Source: Polynucleobacter aenigmaticus (GTDB taxonomy: Bacteria; Pseudomonadota; Gammaproteobacteria; Burkholderiales; Burkholderiaceae). Taken from it: a stretch of 64,000 nucleotides of DNA. The translations under genes were made by a program, and so were the position numbers. Below, in pieces: positions 20,474 through 28,601 of the stretch. Position 1 is the stretch's first letter. Each line of letters opens with the position of its first letter. The DNA lies in NCBI RefSeq assembly GCF_002206635.1, contig NZ_NGUO01000002.1:62001-126000 (forward strand), written 5' to 3'. The notes beneath the pieces were generated by a model. The model was not told the origin of the DNA, did not search any database, and was given only the letters and a program-made list of their open reading frames with translations.

Positions 20474-21237
20474 TCACGGATTCCAGCGGTAGTCACAAAC
20501 CGGCAACCTTAAGCGCTCAACATCTTCAAAAGCGCTACGGGTCCCGCACGGTGGTGCGAGATGTTTCGGTAGAAGTAAAGTGCGGCGAAGTGGTTGGGCT
20601 CTTAGGGCCAAATGGTGCTGGCAAAACAACCTCTTTTTACATGATTGTTGGCCTAGTTCCACTGGACGGCGGTAGCATTGTTTTGGATGGCACTGATATC
20701 ACCCGCCTCCCCATTCATGAGCGAGCTCGTATGGGTTTGTCCTACCTCCCACAAGAAGCTTCCGTTTTTAGAAAACTCAATGTAGCGGAAAATATTCAGG
20801 CTGTACTCGAGCTTCAAGTTCAGGGTGGCAAGCCTTTAAGCAAGGCTGAAATTGCACACCGCTTAGATGAGCTCTTAGGCGAACTTCAAATTAGTCATCT
20901 GCGTAATAACCCAGCCCTATCCTTATCTGGCGGAGAACGTCGACGTGTTGAAATTGCTAGAGCCTTAGCATCCCAACCTAAGTTCATTTTGCTAGATGAG
21001 CCATTTGCTGGTGTTGACCCTATTGCAGTCGGAGAAATCCAGCGGATCGTGCGCTTCTTACGAGACCGTCAAATTGGCGTCCTGATCACCGACCATAATG
21101 TTCGAGAAACTTTAGGTATTTGTGATCATGCCTACATCATCAGCGAAGGTAGCGTTCTGGCGGAAGGTAAGCCAGATCAAATCATTGAGAACGATGCCGT
21201 TAGAAGAGTCTACCTGGGTGAAAACTTCCGCATGTAA
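20470..21237 (+). CDS. lptB: LptB, LPS export ABC transporter ATP-binding protein
   Basis: 255 residues. Walker [10 protein letters not shown] (46-54), the Q-loop [10 protein letters not shown], the ABC signature [15 protein letters not shown], Walker [14 protein letters not shown] and the switch H in [10 protein letters not shown] are all present. LptB powers LPS extraction from the inner membrane with LptF and LptG (not in this window). It closes the kds/lpt run. In most relatives rpoN follows directly; here hpf comes next after 192 bases. Confidence 0.97.
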   Translation: MITDSSGSHKPATLSAQHLQKRYGSRTVVRDVSVEVKCGEVVGLLGPNGAGKTTSFYMIVGLVPLDGGSIVLDGTDITRLPIHERARMGLSYLPQEASVFRKLNVAENIQAVLELQVQGGKPLSKAEIAHRLDELLGELQISHLRNNPALSLSGGERRRVEIARALASQPKFILLDEPFAGVDPIAVGEIQRIVRFLRDRQIGVLITDHNVRETLGICDHAYIISEGSVLAEGKPDQIIENDAVRRVYLGENFRM

Positions 21238-21261
21238 ATATTCAGAGTTTTTCGAATATTT
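21236..21261 (+). terminator. Weak AT-rich hairpin after lptB
   Basis: An 8-bp stem AAATATTC / GAATATTT with a 10-nt loop starts at the lptB stop codon and is followed by TATTAAATAAAA. It lacks G+C pairs and a clean T-tract, so it is at best a weak terminator or processing site. Confidence 0.3.
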
Positions 21262-21429
21262 ATTAAATAAAAGTGATCTGCCCCCTTGGTTTTCAGCAAA
21301 ATCGCTGATACGCTGGAGGCTCATGAATTGCATTTCCATATAAACAAGTACAACTTTACAGGGGCCCGCTGCGCACCCTGGGTAATTATTTGCGCATGCA
21401 TTTTGTTTTGCCATGAATAGGAGCTGCTG

Positions 21430-21753
21430 ATGAATTTAAAAATTAATAGTCGTCATGTCGAAGTTACCCCAGCTATGCGTACTCACCTCGAAACTGGCTT
21501 AGCCAAAATTCGTAAACACTTTGATCACGTCCTCGATGCCTCCGCATTTTTGATTGTTGATAACGCTAAAGAAAAAAATCTTCGTCAAGCTGCCGAGATC
21601 ACTATTCATCTTAAAGGCAAGGAACTCTTTGCAGAGGCGCACAACGCCGATCTCTACCATGCCATGGATGCGGTGGTCGATAAACTTGAGCGTCAAGTGG
21701 TGAAACACAAAGAAAAGATCCAAGATCATTACCACGACAAGCATTTTGAGTAA
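21430..21753 (+). CDS. hpf: Short ribosome hibernation promoting factor HPF
   Basis: 107 residues, the short HPF class. HPF binds the decoding region of the 30S subunit and, in gammaproteobacteria, drives 100S dimer formation. The family pattern is visible from MNLKINSRHVEVTPAMR to VVDKLERQVVKHKEKIQDH. A good AGGAGCTGCTG ribosome site precedes the ATG. Neighbours are lptB (192 nt upstream) and ptsN (33 nt downstream). No rpoN lies between lptB and hpf. Confidence 0.93.
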   Translation: MNLKINSRHVEVTPAMRTHLETGLAKIRKHFDHVLDASAFLIVDNAKEKNLRQAAEITIHLKGKELFAEAHNADLYHAMDAVVDKLERQVVKHKEKIQDHYHDKHFE

Positions 21754-21772
21754 TCCCTGGCGTCAGGGCACC

Positions 21773-21778
21773 TATAAT
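21773..21778 (+). promoter_or_regulatory. Possible -10 of ptsN
   Basis: A perfect TATAAT stands 8 nt before the ptsN ATG, which would give an almost leaderless transcript. No good -35 is seen, and ptsN could also be read from hpf. Confidence 0.35.
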
Positions 21779-21786
21779 CAATTGAC

Positions 21787-22245
21787 ATGAATGCCCTGAC
21801 TGATCTTTTTACCCTCGACCGCATTGCCCTTGATAGTCCCGCCGCAAATCGGGCCGAGGCATTTGCGGCCGTAGGGGAGTTATTTTCCAAGCAAGCAGGC
21901 CTTGAGGCTGATGCGATTGTTGGCTTCTTAAATGCCCGCGAAGACCTGGGCTCCACCGCCCTGGGCGCTGGTGTTGCTATCCCGCACGGTCGCGTAAAAG
22001 GACTTAAGCACCCTATTGCAGCATTTTTGAAACTAAAAGAGCCGATTGAATTTGCCGCGCCCGATGGCGAAGCCGTCTCTATTCTGATTTTTTTACTCGT
22101 TCCTGAAAAAGCCACCCAACAACATCTAGAAATTTTGTCCTCAATTGCACAGCTCTTATCAGACCAAGAGACTCGTAAGTCACTAGCGTCGGAAGATAGC
22201 CCAGAGAAGGTGTGCCAGCTTTTACAAACGTGGGGCTCCGTTTGA
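21787..22245 (+). CDS. ptsN: PtsN, nitrogen-PTS EIIA protein
   Basis: 152 residues of the EIIA(Fru/Ntr) fold. The phosphorylated histidine is in GVAIPHGRV (H67). EIIANtr is a regulatory phosphocarrier that modulates potassium, carbon or envelope physiology through protein contacts. There is no Shine-Dalgarno. It is followed by hprK, whose likely TTG start overlaps the ptsN stop. Partners PtsI and HPr are also in the window (53.4-55.4 kb). Confidence 0.94.
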   Translation: MNALTDLFTLDRIALDSPAANRAEAFAAVGELFSKQAGLEADAIVGFLNAREDLGSTALGAGVAIPHGRVKGLKHPIAAFLKLKEPIEFAAPDGEAVSILIFLLVPEKATQQHLEILSSIAQLLSDQETRKSLASEDSPEKVCQLLQTWGSV

Positions 22246-23231
22246 CAATCCAGCCCTTACTCCTGGAAGGTGTTACCGCCCAGCAGATCTTTGATGACAA
22301 TGTCTCTGACTTAAAGCTCTCTTGGATTGGTGGCCTCGAAGGTGCGGATCGCACTTTTCCTCCAGAGGCTGTTAAAGCAGCCGCAGCCAGCTCAGACTTA
22401 GTTGGCCACTTAAATCTAATTCATCCAAGCAGGATTCAAATTTTTGGTGAGCAAGAGGTCGACTACCACGCCCAACTCGAGCCAAAGCAAAAGCAGGAGC
22501 AAATCTCCAGCTTGATTTCAAAGACGCCGCCTTGTGTGATTGTGGCGGATGGTAAAGCGGCTGACCCTGATCTACAGCTCTTTTGCCAAAGATCATCAAC
22601 ACCCCTATTTACAACCGCCATTTTGGCTGCGGAGGTTATTGATCACCTCCGCACTTACCTCACCAAGATTGGCGCCCCTCAGATCACTATGCATGGCGTT
22701 TTAATGGATATTCTGGGCTTAGGCGTCTTAATCATGGGTGAGTCTGGGCTAGGCAAAAGCGAATTGGGCTTAGAGCTAATTTCTCGCGGTCACGGCTTAG
22801 TGGCTGATGATGCGGTAGATTTTTCCCGCCTTGGCCCCGATTACATTGAAGGTCGCTGCCCCGTGATCTTGCGCAACCTCCTAGAGGTTCGCGGACTGGG
22901 TCTGTTAGATATTCGCACCATCTTTGGCGAAACTGCCGTGCGCCGTAAATTAAAATTGCGTTTAATCGTGCAATTAGTTCGCCGTAATGATGGTGAATTC
23001 GAGCGTTTACCTTTGGAAGCGCAGCATATTGATGTTTTAGGCATCAAGATTAGAACTGTAAAAATTCAAGTGGCTGCAGGTCGCAACTTAGCAGTTCTAG
23101 TTGAGGCAGCGGTTCGTAATACCATTTTGCAATTGCGCGGCATTGATACCCTAAAAGAATTTATTGAGCGCCAGCGTTTACAAATGAATGCCGAGGCAGA
23201 GTCCACCAAGTCCCAGGGTCGCCTCCTCTAA
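22242..23231 (+). CDS. hprK: HPr kinase/phosphorylase HprK
   Basis: About 329 residues from a TTG at 22242 that overlaps the ptsN stop codon; an ATG at 22212 would add ten residues and overlap ptsN by 34 nt. The family usually begins close to the [15 protein letters not shown] segment, which favours TTG. The Walker A P-loop [11 protein letters not shown], the [11 protein letters not shown] segment and the C-terminal signature [15 protein letters not shown] are present. HprK phosphorylates or dephosphorylates HPr on Ser46, and the HPr encoded at 55.1 kb does carry that serine. Confidence 0.94.
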   Translation: MTIQPLLLEGVTAQQIFDDNVSDLKLSWIGGLEGADRTFPPEAVKAAAASSDLVGHLNLIHPSRIQIFGEQEVDYHAQLEPKQKQEQISSLISKTPPCVIVADGKAADPDLQLFCQRSSTPLFTTAILAAEVIDHLRTYLTKIGAPQITMHGVLMDILGLGVLIMGESGLGKSELGLELISRGHGLVADDAVDFSRLGPDYIEGRCPVILRNLLEVRGLGLLDIRTIFGETAVRRKLKLRLIVQLVRRNDGEFERLPLEAQHIDVLGIKIRTVKIQVAAGRNLAVLVEAAVRNTILQLRGIDTLKEFIERQRLQMNAEAESTKSQGRLL

Positions 23232-23232
23232 T

Positions 23233-24123
23233 ATGCAAATCAATCTGATTACCGGCATCTCGGGCTCAGGTAAATCGGTTGCACTGAGGTCCTTTGAGGA
23301 CGCGGGCTATGACTGTGTAGATAATCTCCCAGTTACCCTACTAGAAAATCTCATCGCCACACTAGAAGATGAAAAGAGTGAGCGTGTGGCAGTAGCAATT
23401 GATGCGCGCCGCGGACAAGCGCTTGCAGAGCTACCCAAGATCTTAGAAAACCTGCGGCGCAATCATCAAGTGCGCGTTGTTTTCCTCAATGCAGATACCA
23501 ATACACTCATACAGCGCTTCTCTGAAACCCGCAGGCGTCACCCACTCTCAGGCAAGACCAAACAGACGCAAGCTGCCACCCTCATTGAGGCGATTGATAA
23601 AGAACGTAGCCTCCTAGAGCCTTTGCGCACGCAAGCCCATAGCATTGATACCAGCAACCTTCCTGCTCATGCATTGCGCTCCTGGATTCAGGACCTTCTA
23701 AAAGATAAGCCTCAAGGTCTCACCGTTATTTTTGAATCTTTTGGATTTAAAAGAGGTTTGCCAAGTGAAGCTGATCTTGTATTTGATGTACGCTGCCTTC
23801 CGAATCCTCACTATGACAAAGCCTTGAGCCCTCTGTCTGGAAAGGATCAAGCGGTCAGAGAGTTTTTAGAAAAAATTCCTGAGGTGGTCAGCATGGAAAG
23901 TGACATCATTCAGTTTGTTGAAAAATGGCTACCCCACTATATTGCGGATGGTCGCAGTTATCTCACCGTTGCTATTGGTTGTACTGGTGGACAACATCGC
24001 TCGGTCTATCTTGTTAGCCGAATCATTGTGCATTTTTTGGCGAAAAGAGATTTGGCTGCACTCCAAATCAACTTCTTAAGTCGTCACCGCGAACTAGACT
24101 CAATGCCTGCAAAAGTAATTTAA
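23233..24123 (+). CDS. rapZ: RapZ, RNase adapter / nucleotide-binding protein
   Basis: 296 residues from ATG 23233, one base after the hprK stop. Walker A GISGSGKS (8-15), the YDCVDNLPV segment, DVRCLPNPHYD and the C-terminal GCTGGQHRSVYLV motif are all present. In enterobacteria RapZ guides RNase E to small RNAs controlling glucosamine-6-phosphate synthase and senses cell-wall precursors; the role in betaproteobacteria is less clear. The last 56 nt overlap the convergent mutY reading frame. Confidence 0.95.
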   Translation: MQINLITGISGSGKSVALRSFEDAGYDCVDNLPVTLLENLIATLEDEKSERVAVAIDARRGQALAELPKILENLRRNHQVRVVFLNADTNTLIQRFSETRRRHPLSGKTKQTQAATLIEAIDKERSLLEPLRTQAHSIDTSNLPAHALRSWIQDLLKDKPQGLTVIFESFGFKRGLPSEADLVFDVRCLPNPHYDKALSPLSGKDQAVREFLEKIPEVVSMESDIIQFVEKWLPHYIADGRSYLTVAIGCTGGQHRSVYLVSRIIVHFLAKRDLAALQINFLSRHRELDSMPAKVI

Positions 24124-25231
24124 TCGGTTGCGGTAAACCGTACTTACCTAATTGACGCAGCGACACCCACTGCAAGTCTCCACCGGACAATTTCACAGCA
24201 TCACTCGTAGAGACATGCCAAATCTGCATCCATAAACGTCGATGAGTAAAAATATGCTTAATCTCTAATCCTCGTTCAATTGGCTTGCAGCTCTTCAGAG
24301 CAGTAAAGGTCTTTTCATTCGGTAACACCAACTTGAATAAGTCCTTAGAAGTCAAATAAGCCTCACTTCTCTGCGCATGACCAGCTAAATTTTTCTCTTT
24401 TGCTCTCCACTCAGACTCAGGCAAAGACCAGAGTCCACCCCAAATTGCTTTTTCTGGACGCTTTTGCAACAGCACAGTATCGCCGTGTCGCAACAACAAC
24501 ATGTCGCAATCAAATTCAGGAGATTTTGCTTTAATTACTTTGCGAGGCAATACCAATACTTGATCACTTAAATTGGCCTGGCAATCTTTTGCAAAAGGGC
24601 ATCGCTTTATTCCAGTCAAACACACTGGCTTACGAGAAGTGCACCAGGTGGCCCCAAAGTCCATCAAGGCTTGCGTGTATACCGGCATATCTGCAGCATT
24701 GTTGGGAAGCAGTTTTTTTGCCAAGAGCCACAGCTGGTCATTTACTGCTTTTTCCTGAATAGTGCCCTCTATGCCAAACAGACGCGCCAGAATACGTTTG
24801 ACATTAGCATCTAGAATCGGCGCCCGCTCATGAAATGCAAAGGCTGCGATTGCACCTGCCGTTGACCTACCAATGCCTTTTAATTGCTCAAGCAAGATAG
24901 TGTCGCTCGGAAACTTGCCTCCAAACGCTTCTACGACTTGCTTGGCACAGGCATGCAAATTACGAGCGCGAGTGTAATAACCAAGTCCAGCCCATTCAGC
25001 CAAGACATCGTCCAATGGAGCGGCAGCTAACTTTTTTATCGTCGGGAAACGTTTCATAAAACGTGGATAACGCTCTAGGACGGTAGCCACCTGAGTTTGC
25101 TGCAACATAATTTCCGAAACCCACACTGCATAGGGATCGCGAACACTCTGCCAAGGTAAGCCCTGGCGCCCATCCACGCCATGCCAAGCAATAAGTTTTT
25201 TGGCAAAGTGTTTAATTAGCGCTTCTGACAT
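24068..25231 (-). CDS. mutY: MutY, adenine DNA glycosylase
   Basis: 387 residues from ATG 25231. MutY removes A paired with 8-oxoG. The catalytic Glu (VSEIMLQQTQV, E40), the helix-hairpin-helix LKGIGRSTAGAI and the Asp in ILDANVKRIL (D141) are present, as is a C-terminal NUDIX-like 8-oxoG-recognition domain (about 230-375). Oddity: the four cluster cysteines are spaced C-X6-C-X6-C-X5-C, whereas the classical MutY spacing is C-X6-C-X2-C-X5-C. Its start overlaps mutM by 16 nt and its end overlaps rapZ by 56 nt. Confidence 0.94.
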   Translation of the reverse strand: MSEALIKHFAKKLIAWHGVDGRQGLPWQSVRDPYAVWVSEIMLQQTQVATVLERYPRFMKRFPTIKKLAAAPLDDVLAEWAGLGYYTRARNLHACAKQVVEAFGGKFPSDTILLEQLKGIGRSTAGAIAAFAFHERAPILDANVKRILARLFGIEGTIQEKAVNDQLWLLAKKLLPNNAADMPVYTQALMDFGATWCTSRKPVCLTGIKRCPFAKDCQANLSDQVLVLPRKVIKAKSPEFDCDMLLLRHGDTVLLQKRPEKAIWGGLWSLPESEWRAKEKNLAGHAQRSEAYLTSKDLFKLVLPNEKTFTALKSCKPIERGLEIKHIFTHRRLWMQIWHVSTSDAVKLSGGDLQWVSLRQLGKYGLPQPIKLLLQALSLVRGDDLRS

Positions 25232-26052
25232 TGGGGACAAAAATAGGTGGAGCGCTGACCTTGCACTATTTGCTTGATGGCTGTTTTACAAATCTTGCAG
25301 GGTTGATCCTTACGGTCATAGACTTTAGTTTGCATCATGAAGTGCCCGGGATCCCCTTCGCTATTGACGAAGTCTTTTAAAGAACTACCACCAGCGGCAA
25401 TCGCTTTTGTCAAAATTGATCTTACGGAGCTTGCCAAACGCGAACATTGCGGCCTTGTTAACTTTCCAGCAGCTTTTGCTGGATGAATGCCAGCCTCCAA
25501 TAAGCTTTCGGAGCAATAGATATTGCCAACACCAACTACCGCTTGCCCTGCCAAAAGAAATTGTTTCACTGCGATACGACGGTTGCGAGATTTTTGATAC
25601 AACACTTCCGCACCAAGTTCGCCCGAAAATTCTGGTGAGAAAGGTTCGACTCCCAATTTTTGCAGGAGGGCATTTTTTTCAATCGGCCCCGTGGATTTTG
25701 GGTGCCATAAAACAGCACCAAACTTCCGGGGATCATGCAAACGCAGACTTAACTTGTCAAACTCAAATGTCACACGATCATGTGGCTTTAGCGGATCACT
25801 ACTAGGGAGCACCCGCAATGTTCCCGTCATACCCAAATGCAGCAAAAGATAACCGGCGTCTAATTCCATCAACAAATATTTTCCGCGTCGTTCTATACCC
25901 AAGACTTTTTGGCCAGGAAGAAACTTACCCAAATTACTGGGTACTGGCCAACGCAGGCGGCCGTCAATAATCTTGACCGCACTCAGCTTCCGGCCTTCTA
26001 AGTGCGGCTGGATACCTAATCGGGTAACTTCGACTTCTGGGAGTTCTGGCAT
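25216..26052 (-). CDS. mutM: MutM, formamidopyrimidine-DNA glycosylase
   Basis: 278 residues. The N-terminal MPELPEVEV with catalytic Pro after the Met, the GRRGKYLL lysine segment, NIYCSESLLEAGIHP, and the C-terminal zinc finger CKICKTAIKQIV...FCPQC (C-X2-C-X16-C-X2-C) are complete. MutM excises 8-oxoguanine. It is co-directional with mutY, overlapping by 16 nt, so the two halves of the oxidised-guanine repair system are made together. TACAAT stands 6 nt before its ATG; no Shine-Dalgarno is visible. Confidence 0.97.
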   Translation of the reverse strand: MPELPEVEVTRLGIQPHLEGRKLSAVKIIDGRLRWPVPSNLGKFLPGQKVLGIERRGKYLLMELDAGYLLLHLGMTGTLRVLPSSDPLKPHDRVTFEFDKLSLRLHDPRKFGAVLWHPKSTGPIEKNALLQKLGVEPFSPEFSGELGAEVLYQKSRNRRIAVKQFLLAGQAVVGVGNIYCSESLLEAGIHPAKAAGKLTRPQCSRLASSVRSILTKAIAAGGSSLKDFVNSEGDPGHFMMQTKVYDRKDQPCKICKTAIKQIVQGQRSTYFCPQCQKR

Positions 26053-26058
26053 GAATGG

Positions 26059-26064
26059 ATTGTA
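26059..26064 (-). promoter_or_regulatory. Putative -10 for leaderless mutM-mutY transcript
   Basis: On the minus strand TACAAT is followed by exactly 6 nt and the mutM ATG. No Shine-Dalgarno fits between. The -35 is not recognisable. Confidence 0.5.
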
Positions 26065-26075
26065 GATTCGCAGAT

Positions 26076-26081
26076 TAGAAT
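26076..26081 (+). promoter_or_regulatory. Putative -10 for leaderless TPR-lolB transcript
   Basis: TAGAAT is followed by 6 nt (GTGCTT) and ATG 26088. It faces the mutM -10 across 11 bp. Confidence 0.45.
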
Positions 26082-26087
26082 GTGCTT

Positions 26088-27575
26088 ATGACCAAATTTT
26101 CACTAAAGCCCTCTTTATGGGCCTTACTGCTCGTAACTGGACTTGGCATCAGCCTTTTCTCTAATCATGCCATCGCCAAAACCAGTAGCCTAGATAGTGG
26201 TGAAGCCATATTTGAGGTTCTAGCTTCTGAAATCGCTTTACAACGCGGTGAAGCTGGTCTTGCCTACAGCACCTATTTAGAGCTCGCTCGCCAGTTGAAC
26301 GACCCTCGCTTGGCGCAAAGGGCTATGGAGATTGCCATTACGGCAGGCGCACCGGATTTAGCGCTACAAGCTGCCCAAACCTGGGATGGCCTCGCAGGGC
26401 CCAAACAGATCAAGCCCAAGGAAGTCCTAGTTACTCTCCTGATCCTCAATCAGCGCTGGTCAGATGCGGTCAAACCAGCCATCGCCCTTTTGAATCAGCA
26501 AACTCCAGCACAACGTGAAAATACTTTGGTGCAGATTCAGGCGCTACTGGCCAAGGCAAGTGATGAAACTCAGGCATTAAGGGCTTTCTACGAAATCGTT
26601 TCGACACTAAAGCCAGAACCACAAGATCCTAGCCTTCTCTACACCTACGCCATGTCTGCTGAAAAATCAGGGCGCATCGATGTCATGGAGAAAACCTTGC
26701 GCGAGATTTTGCGCAAAAATCCGAATGATGTGAATAGTCTGAATGCACTGGGTTATTCATTAGCGGATCGCAATCAGAAATTGCCAGAGGCATTCAAGCT
26801 CATCAGCAAAGCACATCAACTCTCGCCTAGAGATGGCTTCATCTTGGACAGTCTTGGTTGGGTTAATTTTCGCATGGGCAAAAATGCCTTGGCACTAGAA
26901 CAACTCCAGCAAGCTTTCAACATCAAGCCTGAGGCAGATATTGCTGCGCATATCGGTGAAGTCTTGTGGGTCATGAATCGCCCAATAGAAGCAGAAGATA
27001 TGTGGCGTAAAGGGCAACAACTAGATGCCAACAATCCTACTCTCAAAGAAACCTTGAAGCGTTTGAAACCAGATTGGTCAGTAGCGGATACCGCCCTCAA
27101 AGGCTCATGGGATGGTCGTTTCGCTGTAAAGGTCACTGGATTAACCGAAAGCAGAAATCAGGGTGGCTCAGGTGGATTTACCCTGACCCAAGATGCGCTC
27201 ACTGATGTTTTGGAAATTCGCAATCCTGTTGGTGGATCGATTGCCAAAATTACGATTAAGCCTGGCGAGGCCATTCTGGAGCGAGATGGTCAATTAACTA
27301 CAGCGATTGATGCCGACACTTTGATTCATACTGCGTTAGGACTTCCGCTGCCTGCTCGTGGCTTATCCGACTGGTTGCGCGGACAAACTCGTCCTGGCAG
27401 CAATGCCAGCATTGAGCGCAATGCAAACGGGCAAGTGAGCAAAATCACGCAAGATGGCTGGACCCTTAATTACAACTGGGGTAACACTCAGCAACTAGAA
27501 AAACTCACCATGACTCGTAGCTCTAATATCGGGTCTATTGATATCCGCTTGGTATTCGATACGCCGAATGAGTGA
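26088..27575 (+). CDS. Fusion of a tetratricopeptide-repeat periplasmic protein with a LolB domain
   Basis: 495 residues from ATG 26088. A signal peptide ends in ...FSNHAIA-K, a signal peptidase I type site. Residues about 38-325 are TPR-like helical repeats (FEVLASEIALQRGEAGLAYS; LNALGYSLADRNQKLPEAF; ILDSLGWVNFRMGKNALAL). Residues about 338-493 match LolB, the outer-membrane lipoprotein receptor (WDGRFAVKVTG, EIRNPVGGSIAKI, TALGLPLPARGLSDWLRG, DGWTLNYNW). Relatives have separate TPR and lolB genes between mutM and ispE. The protein contains no cysteine, so the usual LolB lipid anchor is impossible. The exposed loop has NPVG where E. coli LolB has NPLG (Leu68). It overlaps ispE by 8 nt. Confidence 0.88.
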   Translation: MTKFSLKPSLWALLLVTGLGISLFSNHAIAKTSSLDSGEAIFEVLASEIALQRGEAGLAYSTYLELARQLNDPRLAQRAMEIAITAGAPDLALQAAQTWDGLAGPKQIKPKEVLVTLLILNQRWSDAVKPAIALLNQQTPAQRENTLVQIQALLAKASDETQALRAFYEIVSTLKPEPQDPSLLYTYAMSAEKSGRIDVMEKTLREILRKNPNDVNSLNALGYSLADRNQKLPEAFKLISKAHQLSPRDGFILDSLGWVNFRMGKNALALEQLQQAFNIKPEADIAAHIGEVLWVMNRPIEAEDMWRKGQQLDANNPTLKETLKRLKPDWSVADTALKGSWDGRFAVKVTGLTESRNQGGSGGFTLTQDALTDVLEIRNPVGGSIAKITIKPGEAILERDGQLTTAIDADTLIHTALGLPLPARGLSDWLRGQTRPGSNASIERNANGQVSKITQDGWTLNYNWGNTQQLEKLTMTRSSNIGSIDIRLVFDTPNE

Positions 27576-28458
27576 AGTTAGGATTGAAAGTGCTGCCTTA
27601 GAGCTTCGCTGTCCAGCAAAGCTGAATCTCTTTTTGCATATTGTTGGACGTCGTGCAGATGGTTACCACCTGCTTCAATCCGTTTTTCAGCTGATTGACT
27701 GGTGCGATGTCCTCACACTCAAGCGCATCCCAGAAAATACTATTCGCCGCATCGACCCCATTCCGGGCGTGCCCCCAGAACAAGATTTAGTAGTTCGTGC
27801 AGCGCAACTATTAAAAGATTTCTGCAAACTTGATCATGGCATTGAAATTAGCCTAAAGAAAATGATCCCAATGGGTGCTGGGCTGGGTGGAGGGTCTTCT
27901 GATGCCGCCTCCACATTAATTGGGCTTAATTACCTCTGGAATCTCCATCTCGATACTCCCACTTTGAGCCAACTCGGCCTCAAACTAGGGGCAGATGTGC
28001 CATTTTTCATCTTTGGTCAAAATGCCTTTGTAGAGGGCGTTGGGGAGAGATTGCAAGCAATCCCCTTGGAAATCCAAGACTTTGTGGTGATCTTCCCAAA
28101 TCAAGGCATCGCGACTGCGCAGATTTTTCAAGACCCTCAATTGACCCGAGATCACGCTCCGATTACAATAGAAGGCTTTCTTGCATCGCCAAAGTCATTT
28201 CAGTCAAACGATTGTCAGTCAGTAGCGGTGCAGAATTGTCCTGAAGTGAAGCAAGCATTAGATTGGATTTACAAGGCAGTGCCAAACTCGGCGCCCTGCA
28301 TGTCCGGCTCTGGAAGTAGCGTATTTGCCGCCTTAGACCCTAAGACGGATACCGCAAATCTGGAAAATCTTCTGCAAAATCTTCCAAAAGGATGGATAGG
28401 TCGAATTGTTCGAGGGCTAAATAAAAATCCCGCTTACAATTTGATTTCTTCAGATTGA
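27568..28458 (+). CDS. ispE: IspE, 4-diphosphocytidyl-2-C-methyl-D-erythritol kinase
   Basis: 296 residues from ATG 27568, which overlaps the end of the TPR-lolB gene (ATGAGTGA). GHMP kinase of the non-mevalonate isoprenoid pathway. Motifs: CPAKLNLFLHIVGRRADGYH at the N-terminus, the ATP-binding PMGAGLGGGSSDAAS loop, and the C-terminal MSGSGSSVFA. Isoprenoids made here feed ubiquinone side chains and heme A farnesylation, functions also encoded in this window. The tRNA-Gln gene follows after 5 nt. Confidence 0.97.
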   Translation: MSEVRIESAALELRCPAKLNLFLHIVGRRADGYHLLQSVFQLIDWCDVLTLKRIPENTIRRIDPIPGVPPEQDLVVRAAQLLKDFCKLDHGIEISLKKMIPMGAGLGGGSSDAASTLIGLNYLWNLHLDTPTLSQLGLKLGADVPFFIFGQNAFVEGVGERLQAIPLEIQDFVVIFPNQGIATAQIFQDPQLTRDHAPITIEGFLASPKSFQSNDCQSVAVQNCPEVKQALDWIYKAVPNSAPCMSGSGSSVFAALDPKTDTANLENLLQNLPKGWIGRIVRGLNKNPAYNLISSD

Positions 28459-28463
28459 CCTGT

Positions 28464-28540
28464 AGGGGAATCGCCAAGCTGGTTAAGGCACTGGATTTTG
28501 ATTCCAGCATGCGAAGGTTCGAATCCTTCTTCCCCTGCCA
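28464..28540 (+). tRNA. tRNA-Gln (anticodon TTG)
   Basis: 77 nt with encoded CCA. Acceptor arms AGGGGAA / TTCCCCT with discriminator G, D-stem GCC/GGC, anticodon stem CTGGA/TCCAG around loop TTTTGAT (anticodon TTG at 28498-28500), and T arm GAAGG-TTCGAAT-CCTTC. The A-U first pair is consistent with tRNA-Gln, which has a weak 1-72 pair. It lies between ispE and prs, as in many proteobacteria. Confidence 0.97.
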
Positions 28541-28601
28541 ACAACTGTAGATACGACCAAAAGACATCCATTCGACCCTTACCAAAATTCCAAAATCCCC
28601 T

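Noticed and set aside
21300..21429. Remnant of rpoN between lptB and hpf
   Set aside because: I looked for the RpoN box and other conserved pieces in all frames of the gap and saw none; the gene appears cleanly absent from this site.
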